64,000 nt of DNA from Candidatus Eisenbergiella merdavium (GCA_019119595.1 DWWS01000013.1:146756-210755); one strand, 5' to 3'. Shown: positions 8,624 to 18,505, numbered from the stretch's first letter. The notes: generated by a model not told the origin, from the letters alone. Made by a program: numbers and translations.

Positions 8624-10714
8624 ATGGACAGATTATTATACGGAGCAGCCTATTATGATGAATATATGCCTTATGACAGGCTGGATATGGATATCGCCAT
8701 GATGAAAAGGGCGGGCATCAACGTGATCCGCATTGCGGAATCCACCTGGAGCAGCGAGGAGCCGCAGGAGGGCGTTTTTGATTTTTCCCATGTGACCAGG
8801 GTGCTTGACGCCTGTGAAAAGGAGGGCATTTCCGTCATCGTCGGAACGCCCACCTATGCCATCCCGCCGTGGATGGCGAAGGCCTATCCGGAGGTGATGG
8901 TGACGGACAGAAGCGGCAGGCGGCCCTACGGCGCCAGACAGATCATGGACATCACCCACCCGGCCTACCGCTTTTTTGCCGAGCGCATCATCCGGAAGCT
9001 GATGGAGGCGGTGCAGGGCTATTCCTGCGTCATCGGCTTCCAGCTTGACAATGAGACCAAGCACTTCGGCACCTGCAGCGAAAATGTGCAGCGAAGCTTC
9101 GTCCGTCACATGCGGGAGCGCTATCAGGACGATCTGGAGCGGCTGAACCGGGACTTCGGCCTGAATTACTGGAGCAACCGGATCAATTCCTGGGAGGAGT
9201 TTCCCAGTGTGGTCGGCACCATCAACGGAAGCCTGGGCTGCGCCTTTGAAGCCTTTCAGAGGCAGCAGGTGACGGACTTCCTTCTGCGTCAGTCCGAAAT
9301 CGTGCGGGAATACTGCCGCCCGGACCAGTTCATCACCCACAATTTCGATTTTTCCTGGAAGGGCCATTCCTTCGGCGTACAGCCCGACGTGGATCATTTT
9401 CAGGCGGCGAAGGCCCTGTCCGTCGCGGGCTGCGACATCTACCACCCCTCTCAGGAAAAGCTCACGGGAAAGGAGATCGCCTTCTGCGGCAGCCTGACCC
9501 GTTCCCTGAAAAAGGATAACTATCTGGTGATTGAGACGGAGGCGCAGGGCTTTCCCGAGTGGACGCCCTATGAGGGCCAGCTCTTTCTGCAGGCCTTCAG
9601 CCACCTGGCCTGGGGCGCGGACAGCGTGATGTACTGGCACTGGCATTCCATCCATAACGCCTGCGAGACCTACTGGAAGGGGATCCTGAGCCATGATTTT
9701 GCGGAAAACGCGGTGTATCGGGAGGTCTGCCGCATCGGCGCGCAGTTTTCCCGCCTGAGCCCGCACCTGATACATCAGAAAAAAGAAAACCGGGCAGCCA
9801 TCCTGGTGAGCAACCCTTCCCTCACCGCCCTCAAATGGTTCCCCTTCCCCGCAGGAGCGGAGGGCGGCATGGACTATAACGATGTGGTGCGCTGGATCTT
9901 CGATGCCCTTTATGAAAGCAACATCGGCTGCGATTTTGTCAGCCCCGAGGAAACGGAGCTTTCCCGCTATGACGTGCTTTTCGTGCCTGCCCTCTACAGC
10001 GCGGAGGAAGCCTGCCTGGAGCGCATCCGGGATTTTGCCGCTCAGGGAGGAACGGTGGTCGCCACCTTCAAAACCGCTTTTACCGATGAAAACGTGAAGG
10101 TATGGCCGGACGAGCAGCCCCACCTCTTAAAGGAATGCTTCGGTGTTCTCTACCATGAATTTACGGCTCCTGTGGACGTGTTTTTGGAGGAAGGAAAGGA
10201 TAGCGCCGCCAGTGCCGCCGGAGAAGCCCTTCGCGGCCTGCTGGCAGAAGCGGCCTGCGGCCTGTCTGCAGAGGCGGCCTGTGGCCTGTCTGCGGAGGAC
10301 AGAAGAGCCAGGCTTTTCATGGAGCTTCTGGAGCCCCAGGGCGCGCAGGTGCTCGCTTCCTATGATCATTATGCCTGGGGAAAATATGCGGCCGTCACCA
10401 GAAACAGCTATGGCGAGGGAACCTGCATCTATCTGGGCTGCATGACCTCTCCCGCTTATCTGAAAGCGCTGATTGGCGCGCTGTGGCAGGAAAAAGGGCT
10501 TGCCGACTGGAAGCAGGATTACGCCTTCCCGCTGGTCATTACGGAAGGGACGAATCAGGCCGGAAAACGCCTGACCTGGTATCTGAACTATTCAAAGGAG
10601 CCGCGGCGCTGCATCTGTCCTGCGGGCGGAACGGAGCTGCTTTCCGGAGAAAGCTTCGCGCCGGGAGCGGAGCTTGCGATCGGGGGCTGGGAGCTTCGGA
10701 TCGTGGAGAGCTGA
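8624..10714 (+). CDS. Beta-galactosidase, GH42 family
   Basis: GAAYYDEYMPYDRLDMDIAMMKRAGINVIRIAESTWSSEEPQEG...GFQLDNETKHFGTCS typical of GH42. Confidence 0.88.
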   Translation: MDRLLYGAAYYDEYMPYDRLDMDIAMMKRAGINVIRIAESTWSSEEPQEGVFDFSHVTRVLDACEKEGISVIVGTPTYAIPPWMAKAYPEVMVTDRSGRRPYGARQIMDITHPAYRFFAERIIRKLMEAVQGYSCVIGFQLDNETKHFGTCSENVQRSFVRHMRERYQDDLERLNRDFGLNYWSNRINSWEEFPSVVGTINGSLGCAFEAFQRQQVTDFLLRQSEIVREYCRPDQFITHNFDFSWKGHSFGVQPDVDHFQAAKALSVAGCDIYHPSQEKLTGKEIAFCGSLTRSLKKDNYLVIETEAQGFPEWTPYEGQLFLQAFSHLAWGADSVMYWHWHSIHNACETYWKGILSHDFAENAVYREVCRIGAQFSRLSPHLIHQKKENRAAILVSNPSLTALKWFPFPAGAEGGMDYNDVVRWIFDALYESNIGCDFVSPEETELSRYDVLFVPALYSAEEACLERIRDFAAQGGTVVATFKTAFTDENVKVWPDEQPHLLKECFGVLYHEFTAPVDVFLEEGKDSAASAAGEALRGLLAEAACGLSAEAACGLSAEDRRARLFMELLEPQGAQVLASYDHYAWGKYAAVTRNSYGEGTCIYLGCMTSPAYLKALIGALWQEKGLADWKQDYAFPLVITEGTNQAGKRLTWYLNYSKEPRRCICPAGGTELLSGESFAPGAELAIGGWELRIVES

Positions 10715-10794
10715 AAAAGAATTGTGTGGAGCTGAATACAGATCGCGGAAAGCTGAATTCTGGTCGCAGAAACCTGGATTCAGATCGTGGAAAA
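10711..10794. repeat. Four degenerate 21-bp tandem repeats just after the GH42 gene
   Basis: CTGAAAAAGAATTGTGTGGAG / CTGAATACAGATCGCGGAAAG / CTGAATTCTGGTCGCAGAAAC / CTGGATTCAGATCGTGGAAAA starting at 10711, 10732, 10753 and 10774. Confidence 0.7.
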
Positions 10795-10810
10795 CGGAAA
10801 GGAGCGAACC

Positions 10811-11248
10811 ATGTTTAAAGAAATCTGCGGAGCGGACTGCTGCGGCGCGTGCAGCAGGCAGAAGGAATGCGGCGGCTGCGGCCAGACGGACGGCCATCCC
10901 TTTGGCGGACGGTGCATTGCCGCCGAATACATAAAGAAAGGGGGAGCCAAGGCATTTTCAGAGCTGAAAAGCCGCCTGATCGGGGCGTTCAATGAGCTTG
11001 GTATCCCGGGCCTGCAGGTAGATGACCTGAACCTGCTGAACGGCTTTTTTGTAAATCTGGAATACCCGCTTGCAAACGGACAGACCGTCAGACTGCTGGA
11101 GGACAACAATATTTATCTGGGAAACCAGATCGAGATTTCCGGAAGCGAAAGATGTTACGGGCTGGTCGCGGACGACAGGTATCTTCTCGTGTGCGATTAT
11201 GAATGCAACGGCGCAAATCCCCGGATCCTCTGCTATAAGAGGCTGTAA
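10811..11248 (+). CDS. DUF3795-like cysteine-rich protein
   Basis: MFKEICGADCCGACSRQKECGGCGQTDGHPFGGRCIAAEYIKKGG. Confidence 0.6.
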   Translation: MFKEICGADCCGACSRQKECGGCGQTDGHPFGGRCIAAEYIKKGGAKAFSELKSRLIGAFNELGIPGLQVDDLNLLNGFFVNLEYPLANGQTVRLLEDNNIYLGNQIEISGSERCYGLVADDRYLLVCDYECNGANPRILCYKRL

Positions 11249-11325
11249 CGGTATTACGGATTTTACAGCATTTCAGATTCAGGGGCATCTCAGATCTGGC
11301 GGCCTGCCGGAGGAAAAGAGAACCG

Positions 11326-11868
11326 ATGAAAAACTTTCAAAGAAAGAATCCATGGCTGTCTCTTTGCGGCCTCAACTGCGGCTTATGTCCCATGCAGTTA
11401 AATGGTTCATGCGGTGGCTGCGGCTTCGGCAGCCAGTCCTGTCCGCTGGCCCGCTGCAGCCTTGCGCATGGGAAGCCGGAATATTGTATAGAGTGTTCGG
11501 AATACCCCTGCGAAAAATATGAACACATCGACGAGTACGATTCCTTCATCACCCATCAGAACCAGAAGGCAGATCTGGAAAAGCTGCGCCATTGGGGAGA
11601 GGACCGCTATTGTGAGGAGCAGATCAAAAAGAGGGAGCTTCTGGAGCGGCTGCTGGTGGAATATAACGACGGAAGAAAAAAGACGATGTTCTGCCTTGCG
11701 GCAAATCTTCTGGAAACGGAGGAGCTGATTCGCTCCCTTGAGGAAGCGGATGCCCGGACAAAAGGACTTCCGCAGAAGGCGCGGGCGGCATATATGGCGC
11801 AGCTTCTTCAGGACTGCGCGGAGAAAAGGGGAATCCTGCTTAAGCTGAGGAAGAAGGGGAAGCGCTAG
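11326..11868 (+). CDS. DUF3795-like cysteine-rich protein
   Basis: LCGLNCGLCPMQLNGSCGGCGFGSQSCPLARCS...YCIECSEYPCEKYE. Confidence 0.7.
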   Translation: MKNFQRKNPWLSLCGLNCGLCPMQLNGSCGGCGFGSQSCPLARCSLAHGKPEYCIECSEYPCEKYEHIDEYDSFITHQNQKADLEKLRHWGEDRYCEEQIKKRELLERLLVEYNDGRKKTMFCLAANLLETEELIRSLEEADARTKGLPQKARAAYMAQLLQDCAEKRGILLKLRKKGKR

Positions 11869-11894
11869 CCGCCTATCCGGCGCTGAAGGAAGAA

Positions 11895-12203
11895 ATGCAG
11901 CGCCGGACATACCAGGAGGGGGATCGCCGCATCATCCTGGAACGATACCGGAATTTGCCGGACGGCCCGGAGGGAAGGCTTTATGAATGCGCTTTTTTTC
12001 AGAATATCATCTGCGAATTTACCCTGTGGCAGCTGATGCCGGAGGACGGGATCCTTTCCTTTTATCAGGAGCTTTACCGGAACATAGAGCCAAAATCCTT
12101 TCTTCTCTTTTACCTGTATGATCCAGATCCGGAGCCCCATCTTCGTCAGATCTGCAAGGAACGGGCGGACGATGCGGGCCTGTTTATCTCCTGGGCGGGA
12201 TAG
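11895..12203 (+). pseudogene. Probable truncated remnant of a larger (possibly P-loop kinase-like) protein
   Basis: RLYECAFFQNIICEFTLWQLMPEDGILSFYQELYRNIEPKSFLLFYLYD; no P-loop N-terminus; ends at the boundary of an A+T-richer segment. Confidence 0.4.
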
Positions 12204-12292
12204 ACAAGGGATGGGATTGAATTGCACAATAAGAAGACATATAGTTATAGAAATAGAGAACAATTTCGCAGACACGAAGAGGAGAGAAACAT

Positions 12293-13654
12293 ATGAATGA
12301 ACAGGAACGTATTCGGGAATGCTTTTGTGCATTTATTGAAGGAAGCCTGGTCTCTCATGACAATAACAATGTGCTGAAGCTTTTCGCAGATGATGTTATG
12401 GGGATTGGAATGGGCGCGCAGGGAGTCGTTCGATGTAAAGAAGATTTGCGGCCGATTCTGTTGAATACGCGAAACGGTGTGGATAATTCCAAGACTGAAA
12501 TTCAGTACAGCAATATGCAGATTCGTTATTATGGAGACGATTATGCCAGTATCTGTGCGACAGTCACTATCCTGACTAAGATTAAAGATGAACAGTTCAA
12601 GAGCCACATTGGACAGTGTGCCAGTATGCGGAGAATAGAAGGAACATGGAAAATGATTATGGTCCAGGCAACTCCACTGTCTATTAATATACAGGATATT
12701 GAGGCGTACCCTCTTTCCTTTGCAGAGGATGAAATTGAAACTTATCGAATGCATGAGCAGTTTTCAAATATCATGCGGCGAAATATCATTGCTACCTATA
12801 AAATAGATTTTGAGCTTGGAGAATTTGAAGATTATGCTCCTACAGAGAAGTATTCTACGCCGGTAACTCGGGGGGACCGATACGAAACCGTTATATTTGC
12901 GCTGGCAAATGAAAAGCTGGATGGGAAAATGCGTTTGAAGTTTATAGAAACTTTTTCAATCGACCATCTCAGCAAATGCTATCATAATGGCATAACCGAT
13001 TTGTCTTTGGATTTTGAAATACTGCACCCGGATGGGAAGAAGCTCTGGCAGCGGAATAGTCTGCATCTTTTTACAGATATAAAAGGACATTTGAAGGGTT
13101 ATCTGTATTTGTTTGATATTGATCGTGAAAAGCGTCAGGAACTAAAGCTCATAGGACAGGCGGAGCTGGATCTGGCAACGGATGTCTACAATAAGGGAAC
13201 GGTACGCCAGAAAGTAGAACTGGCTCTTTCGCTGTATGGAAAATCTGAAACCTGCGCATTTTTTATGATTGATTTGGATTATTTTAAACATATTAACGAC
13301 ACTTACGGACATGCAATAGGCGACTATGTGATCAGGAAAACTGCCGATGGATTAAAAAAGATATTTAGAGAAGAGGATATTATCGGCCGATTTGGCGGAG
13401 ATGAATTCTGTGTATTTTATACTGGAAAGAACAGTGATGAAATTCTTTCCCAAAAGGCACAGCAAATCTGTGAAGTCGTAAGAAGCATTCGTTTTGGAAA
13501 TGACGGGGAGGAAGGCTGTTCTGTCAGCATTGGAATTGCCCGCCGTACAGAGGCGGATGATTTCGAAAGTATATGTCATAAAGCTGATGTTGCCTTGTAT
13601 TTGTCTAAAAATCAGAAAAACAGAGACGATTTTACAATTTATCGGGAGAACTAA
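12293..13654 (+). CDS. Diguanylate cyclase: N-terminal NTF2/SnoaL-like domain, middle sensor region, C-terminal GGDEF
   Basis: C-terminal GRFGGDEFCVFYTG; N-terminal domain ECFCAFIEGSLVSHDNNNVLKLFADDVMGIGMGAQGVVRCKEDLRPIL. Confidence 0.85.
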   Translation: MNEQERIRECFCAFIEGSLVSHDNNNVLKLFADDVMGIGMGAQGVVRCKEDLRPILLNTRNGVDNSKTEIQYSNMQIRYYGDDYASICATVTILTKIKDEQFKSHIGQCASMRRIEGTWKMIMVQATPLSINIQDIEAYPLSFAEDEIETYRMHEQFSNIMRRNIIATYKIDFELGEFEDYAPTEKYSTPVTRGDRYETVIFALANEKLDGKMRLKFIETFSIDHLSKCYHNGITDLSLDFEILHPDGKKLWQRNSLHLFTDIKGHLKGYLYLFDIDREKRQELKLIGQAELDLATDVYNKGTVRQKVELALSLYGKSETCAFFMIDLDYFKHINDTYGHAIGDYVIRKTADGLKKIFREEDIIGRFGGDEFCVFYTGKNSDEILSQKAQQICEVVRSIRFGNDGEEGCSVSIGIARRTEADDFESICHKADVALYLSKNQKNRDDFTIYREN

Positions 13655-13750
13655 ATGCAGAAATGATTAATAAGCCTTGGATTGTCTTTTAAAACAAGGT
13701 GGACATTTCTGCCGTATTTGGCATCAGTACACGGAATGGAGATTCAAAGT

Positions 13751-14293
13751 ATGGAAATGATTGATATCTATGACGATTTGGGACAAAAAACAGGTGAGAC
13801 GGCAGAAAATTGCGAAGTGCATCGAAAAGGGCTCATTCATAAGGGAATTTGCGTATGGATTCTCAATTCAAACAACGAGGTACTTTTGCAAAGGAGAGCT
13901 TCTGATACAACACTCCCCGATATGCTGGATATCTCCTTTTCAGGGCATGTCAAAAGCGGCGAGACTGCGATGGATGCGGTCTTTCGTGAGGGTAAGGAAG
14001 AACTTGGCATTGAGATAAAGAAAGAACAGCTGCAATATTTATATTCCTGCCGGGAATATGGCAGGCTTGATGACTATATTGAAAATGAAATAGAAGATGT
14101 ATTTTTATATCGTACGAATTTTCCTGTGGAACAATATCGTTTTCTTGATGGAGAGGTTCAGGACGCGGCATATATACCATTAGAAAGGTTTAGGGTAATG
14201 GTAGAAAATAAAGATGCGTCTCTTGTGCCATACGAATCGCATTATGACTGTTTTCTCAGTGTTATAGAAAGCCGCTTGGTAAGAGAACAATGA
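13751..14293 (+). CDS. NUDIX hydrolase (IPP isomerase-like subgroup)
   Basis: MIDIYDDLGQKTGETAENCEVHRKGLIHKGICVWI...GHVKSGETAMDAVFREGKEELGI (NUDIX box). Confidence 0.85.
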   Translation: MEMIDIYDDLGQKTGETAENCEVHRKGLIHKGICVWILNSNNEVLLQRRASDTTLPDMLDISFSGHVKSGETAMDAVFREGKEELGIEIKKEQLQYLYSCREYGRLDDYIENEIEDVFLYRTNFPVEQYRFLDGEVQDAAYIPLERFRVMVENKDASLVPYESHYDCFLSVIESRLVREQ

Positions 14294-14336
14294 TTATATT
14301 TTTATATACTTTAGCAGACAATGTCATTTAGTTAAG

Positions 14337-14714
14337 TTAAATTTGGTGGATGAGTATCCACTCCAATAGCCTGGAAGAAGGAATCGTCCCTGAGGCCAGT
14401 TGGAGGATTATATCGGACAGCTCTGTTTGTGTGTACTCAAGTTCAATTCCGTTTAAGGCGAGGAATACCAACATGGCATGAGCACCAATCCGTTTATTCC
14501 CATCTACGAAGGGATGATTTTTTACCAAACCGAAGCAGAGACGGGCAGCCTTCTGCTGGAGGGAGGGATAGACATCCTCGCCGCTAAAGGTCTGGAATGG
14601 TGCATTCAGTGCGGAGTCCAACATCCCTTCGTCACGCAGACCGGAGGAGCCGCCGGTCGCTTCAAGGAGCTGTTCGTGCAGCAGGAGTATTTGAGGCTTG
14701 GAAAGTCTGATCAT
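14337..14714 (-). CDS. doc: Doc (death-on-curing) family toxin
   Basis: Fic/Doc motif HPFVDGNKRIG; upstream Phd-type antitoxin overlaps by 4 nt. Confidence 0.88.
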   Translation of the reverse strand: MIRLSKPQILLLHEQLLEATGGSSGLRDEGMLDSALNAPFQTFSGEDVYPSLQQKAARLCFGLVKNHPFVDGNKRIGAHAMLVFLALNGIELEYTQTELSDIILQLASGTIPSSRLLEWILIHQI

Positions 14715-14953
14715 TTGGCAAGCACCTCGTAAGCCTGTTGGTTCTTTTCAATCAGACGTTTGGAAATAGCCATAACGTCTTCAGTGTCAGCAAGCTGTTC
14801 CTGTTCGGCGGCGCTGAATTCTATGACAAGATATCGGGGAATATTGTTCTTTAATATGATGACGGAACCGTTTTCATCTACGAGACGAGCCACCTTGGAG
14901 AAATTTTGGTTCGCATCGGTGATAGAAACGAGATTTTTAGTGTTGATATTCAT
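14711..14953 (-). CDS. phd: Phd/YefM family antitoxin
   Basis: VSITDANQNFSKVARLVDENGSVIILKNNIPRYLVIEFS. Confidence 0.85.
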   Translation of the reverse strand: MNINTKNLVSITDANQNFSKVARLVDENGSVIILKNNIPRYLVIEFSAAEQEQLADTEDVMAISKRLIEKNQQAYEVLAK

Positions 14954-15032
14954 AACGAAGCCTCCTTTGCTTTCTTTATTTTTATTATATCCAAAGTTAG
15001 GAGAAATTCAACCTAGTTTTTAAAAATCACTT

Positions 15033-15194
15033 GCAGAGCCGGAATTTGTTGATATGGAGATTGCGCTGCGTATTAATCTTTATCGAGAAGCAACTGGCGG
15101 AGAAACTGGCATAGAAAAGATTGTTAAAGCAAAAACAACTGCTGTGTGTGTTTTGGAGGAAATTAAGAATCATGAATACGCAACATTTCAATGA
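15033..15194 (+). pseudogene. Possible coding remnant
   Basis: Frame reads KSLAEPEFVDMEIALRINLYREATGGETGIEKIVKAKTTAVCVLEEIKNHEYATFQ* without an upstream start; overlaps the next gene's start. Confidence 0.3.
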
Positions 15195-15795
15195 TCCCCG
15201 CCGTTCACCCTGGACAGTTCTCTTTCTGGGCGGCCCGTCCGGAACCGGGAAATCGACTCTTGCCCGCAGGATCGCCGGCCGTTACGGAACAGACCTTCTG
15301 GAAGCGGACGACATTTACCTCGCCGTGAAAGCAGCGGCGGACAAAAGACATTTTCCCGCTGTATTTGCATGGGAGGACGGAAAGGACTGGCAAAAGGCGG
15401 GGGTGGAAGAAAATATAGACTGGCTGTTTGACGTAGGGAAGGAGCTGTTCCCGGCAGTCAGGGAAATTGCGCTCAGACATGTGGAGGACAGACTGCCGGT
15501 CGTCATAGAAGGGGATTTTCTGCATCCGGAATGGATATCCTCCATTCTGGGGACAGAAATCCGCGCTCTCTATATCCGGGAGACGGATTGGGAGCAGATT
15601 GTCCGGAATTATCTGGAACGGGAGGGCGGAGGTCCGCAGCATTACCGGGCAGAGATCAGCGTGGCCTATGGGGAACGGCTGGAAAAGTTCTGCCGCGGTC
15701 TGGGGATTCCCTGTATGGAGGCGAGACCCTGGGAAACGGCGCTGGAACGGGCAGAGGAAATATTGCTTAAGTCCGGAAGAAGGAAGCGGCCCTGA
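15172..15795 (+). CDS. P-loop kinase-like protein (zeta-toxin / AAA_33-like)
   Basis: FLGGPSGTGKSTLARRIAGRYGTDLLEADDIYLAV. Confidence 0.65.
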   Translation: MNTQHFNDPRRSPWTVLFLGGPSGTGKSTLARRIAGRYGTDLLEADDIYLAVKAAADKRHFPAVFAWEDGKDWQKAGVEENIDWLFDVGKELFPAVREIALRHVEDRLPVVIEGDFLHPEWISSILGTEIRALYIRETDWEQIVRNYLEREGGGPQHYRAEISVAYGERLEKFCRGLGIPCMEARPWETALERAEEILLKSGRRKRP

Positions 15796-15895
15796 GACTG
15801 ACCGGAGAAATAGCAGAACATGAGAAAGCCGGGAATTCCTGATCACGCTTCAAGGGATTTATGGTATACTGATGACTGTATGAAGGCAGGAAGGA

Positions 15896-16669
15896 GTGGC
15901 AGGTTTGAATGATAAACAGTTAATACAGAAACGGGACCGGTATCAGGCGGATCTGAAGCGAATCCCCGAATATACCCTGCAGACCTTTGAGCAGGCATTT
16001 GAGATTGAATATACCCATAATTCTACGGCGATCGAAGGGAATACGCTGACGCTGATAGAAACAAAGGTACTTTTGGAGGATGGGATTTCCATCGGCGGTA
16101 AGCATCTGAGGGAGTTATACGAAGCAGTGAACCATCGGAACGCATACCGCTACGTCAAAGAATGTATTGAAAAGGGCGCACCTCTCAGTGAAAAGCTTGT
16201 AAAGGATATCCATGCGATTCTGATGGATCACATTTTTATAGGGGGAATATACCGGAACATGGATGTATACATTTCAGGAGCGCAGCATACACCCCCATCT
16301 CCAGCTGAGATGTACCGCCAGATCAAAAATTTTTATTCGGATCTTTCCTGGAAGGGAAACGAGCTCAACCTGATTGAGCTTGCGGCATGGACGCATGCTG
16401 AATTTGTGAGGATTCATCCGTTCCCGGACGGGAATGGCCGGACCTCCCGGCTGATCATGAATTATCAGCTTCTGGCAAACGGTTTTCCTGCCGTTTCTAT
16501 CGCAAAAGAAAACAGGCTGGAATATTTCGATACGTTGGAGGCCTATGCGGTAAAAGGAGATCTGGCTCCTTTTGCCGAGATGGTTGCTGCTTTGGTGGAC
16601 CGGCAGATGGATCGTTATCTGGCGATGGGACAGCCTGCACAGGAAATGGATCAGCGGCAGGAGGAGTAA
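15896..16669 (+). CDS. Fic family protein (class II, N-terminal inhibitory motif)
   Basis: HPFPDGNGRTSR active motif; STAIEGN matches the (S/T)xxxE(G/N) inhibitory helix. GTG start. Confidence 0.88.
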   Translation: MAGLNDKQLIQKRDRYQADLKRIPEYTLQTFEQAFEIEYTHNSTAIEGNTLTLIETKVLLEDGISIGGKHLRELYEAVNHRNAYRYVKECIEKGAPLSEKLVKDIHAILMDHIFIGGIYRNMDVYISGAQHTPPSPAEMYRQIKNFYSDLSWKGNELNLIELAAWTHAEFVRIHPFPDGNGRTSRLIMNYQLLANGFPAVSIAKENRLEYFDTLEAYAVKGDLAPFAEMVAALVDRQMDRYLAMGQPAQEMDQRQEE

Positions 16670-16682
16670 ATGGAGGTACAAA

Positions 16683-17114
16683 ATGCTTCGTACATTCACC
16701 CCAAACGACCTGGAACAGGTCATGCGTCTCTGGCTTGACGGAAACCTGGAGGCCCATCCTTTTATTGCGGGGGAATACTGGGAGGACAATGCCGGGATGG
16801 TCGCCAGACAGCTTCTGCAGGCGGAGGTTTATGTCTGGGAGGAGGAAGGAGAGATCCGGGGCTTCGCCGGGCTGCAGGAAAACTATCTGGCAGGTATTTT
16901 TGTGAAAAACAGCTGCCGGTCAAAGGGAGTCGGAAGGAAGCTTCTTGGCCATGTAAAAGCGACGCACCCCTTCTTTTTTCTGCATGTTTATGCGGAAAAC
17001 GAGCGGGCCGTCGCTTTTTACCGGCGGGAGGGACTGAAGGTGGTCTCCGGGCAGACGGAGGAGGACACGGGAAGAGCGGAATACACGATGCAGTGGAACG
17101 GTTCCGCGGGATAA
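16683..17114 (+). CDS. GNAT family N-acetyltransferase
   Basis: LRTFTPNDLEQVMRLWLDGN...IFVKNSCRSKGVGRKLLGHVK...FFLHVYAENERAVAFYRREG. Confidence 0.8.
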   Translation: MLRTFTPNDLEQVMRLWLDGNLEAHPFIAGEYWEDNAGMVARQLLQAEVYVWEEEGEIRGFAGLQENYLAGIFVKNSCRSKGVGRKLLGHVKATHPFFFLHVYAENERAVAFYRREGLKVVSGQTEEDTGRAEYTMQWNGSAG

Positions 17115-17126
17115 GCCGTTTTTAGA

Positions 17127-17148
17127 AGAGCCTGATTTTTCAGGCTCT
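17127..17148. terminator. Hairpin terminator
   Basis: AGAGCCTGA-TTTT-TCAGGCTCT followed by GTTTC. Confidence 0.5.
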
Positions 17149-17252
17149 GTTTCACAGGATTTTCAAACTTCTTAAAGGTTCGTTAAAGCTTTCTCTGCTA
17201 AGATAGAGAACAGAAAAAGCCGAAACGGCAAAAAGGAGGATATGGAAAACCT

Positions 17253-18467
17253 ATGGAAAAAGCAGTTGAAATCGGAAGACAGACGTCTTCCAGAAGAATG
17301 CACATTCTGATCGCGGCATTCGCGGCAGCCCTGATGGCGCTGGCTCTGTTCTGGGGAAACGCGGGGACCGTTTACGCGGCAGGAGGGCTGGAATTGTCCA
17401 CGGATTATCCGGGCATGACGATCACGCCCGGTGAGACGCTGAACCTGACGCTGAATCTGACGAACACATCCGGAAGCAGCCTTGATGCGGAGGTGGAGAT
17501 CGCTTCTCTGCCGGAGGGCTGGGAGGGCTATCTGCAGGGCGGAAGCTACGAGGTGAGCAGGGTACATGTGGGAAGCGACGGCGCCTCTCTGACCCTTCAT
17601 CTGACCGTGCCGGATTCTCTGGAGGAGGGCACCTACAATGTGGTTGTGAACGCCTCCGTCAATGAAGAAATTCAGGATTCTCTCACTCTTTCTTTTCAGG
17701 TAAATGAGGTCAATGCGGGAGAAGGCAGCTTTACCACCGAGTATCCCGAGCAGGAAGGCACCTCCGGAACCACCTTCAGCTTCAGCACCACGCTGATCAA
17801 CAATGGTCTTTCCGCCCAGTCCTACAGCCTTTCCTCCAACGCTCCCTCCGGATGGCAGGTAAGCTTCATTCCCTCCGATGAGACGGCGTCGGTGGCAGGG
17901 ATCGATGTGGAGTCCAGCACCAGCCAGGGGCTGACGGTTGAGGTCGTGCCTCCGCAGAACGTGGAAGCGGGAGAATACGACATTTCCTGCAGCGCCGTGT
18001 CCGCATCCGAAACGCTCACCACAGATCTGAAGGTGGTCATCACCGGTACATACGGTATTTCCTTAAGCACGCCGGACGGGCGGGTGAGCTTTGACGCCCA
18101 TGCGAACGACGATTCTAAAGTGACGCTGAACATCACCAATACCGGAAACGTGGATCTGCAGAACGTTTCCCTGAATTCCAGCCTTCCCTCCGGATGGACG
18201 GTGACCTATAACGTGGAGGATAACGTGATCGAATCCGTTCCTGCGGGAAGCACGGTGGAGGTGATCGCAACCGTGACCCCCGGCTCCGACGCGATCACGG
18301 GAGACTATGTGGCAACCTTTACGGCGGAAACGGATGAGGCTTCCTCCAGCGTGGAGTTCCGCGTATCCGTGAAAACCTCCACCGTCTGGGGTCTGGTGGC
18401 GGTGCTGATCATCCTGTGTGTGGTCGGCGGACTTGTATATGTGTTCCGCAAATATGGCAGGAGGTAA
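17253..18467 (+). CDS. Exported NEW3/CARDB-like repeat protein with C-terminal TM anchor
   Basis: Signal-like IAAFAAALMALALFWGNAGTVYA; repeated TLNLTNTSGSSLDAEVEIASLPEGWEG / LNITNTGNVDLQNVSLNSSLPSGWTV; C-terminal VLIILCVVGGLVYVFRKYGRR. Confidence 0.8.
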   Translation: MEKAVEIGRQTSSRRMHILIAAFAAALMALALFWGNAGTVYAAGGLELSTDYPGMTITPGETLNLTLNLTNTSGSSLDAEVEIASLPEGWEGYLQGGSYEVSRVHVGSDGASLTLHLTVPDSLEEGTYNVVVNASVNEEIQDSLTLSFQVNEVNAGEGSFTTEYPEQEGTSGTTFSFSTTLINNGLSAQSYSLSSNAPSGWQVSFIPSDETASVAGIDVESSTSQGLTVEVVPPQNVEAGEYDISCSAVSASETLTTDLKVVITGTYGISLSTPDGRVSFDAHANDDSKVTLNITNTGNVDLQNVSLNSSLPSGWTVTYNVEDNVIESVPAGSTVEVIATVTPGSDAITGDYVATFTAETDEASSSVEFRVSVKTSTVWGLVAVLIILCVVGGLVYVFRKYGRR

Positions 18468-18505
18468 CCGCCGTATGAAACAGACGCAGGAAAGGAGGCA
18501 TTGCC

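Noticed and set aside
8636-10123. 495-aa minus-strand ORF
   Set aside because: Antisense to the GH42 gene; no recognisable domain.
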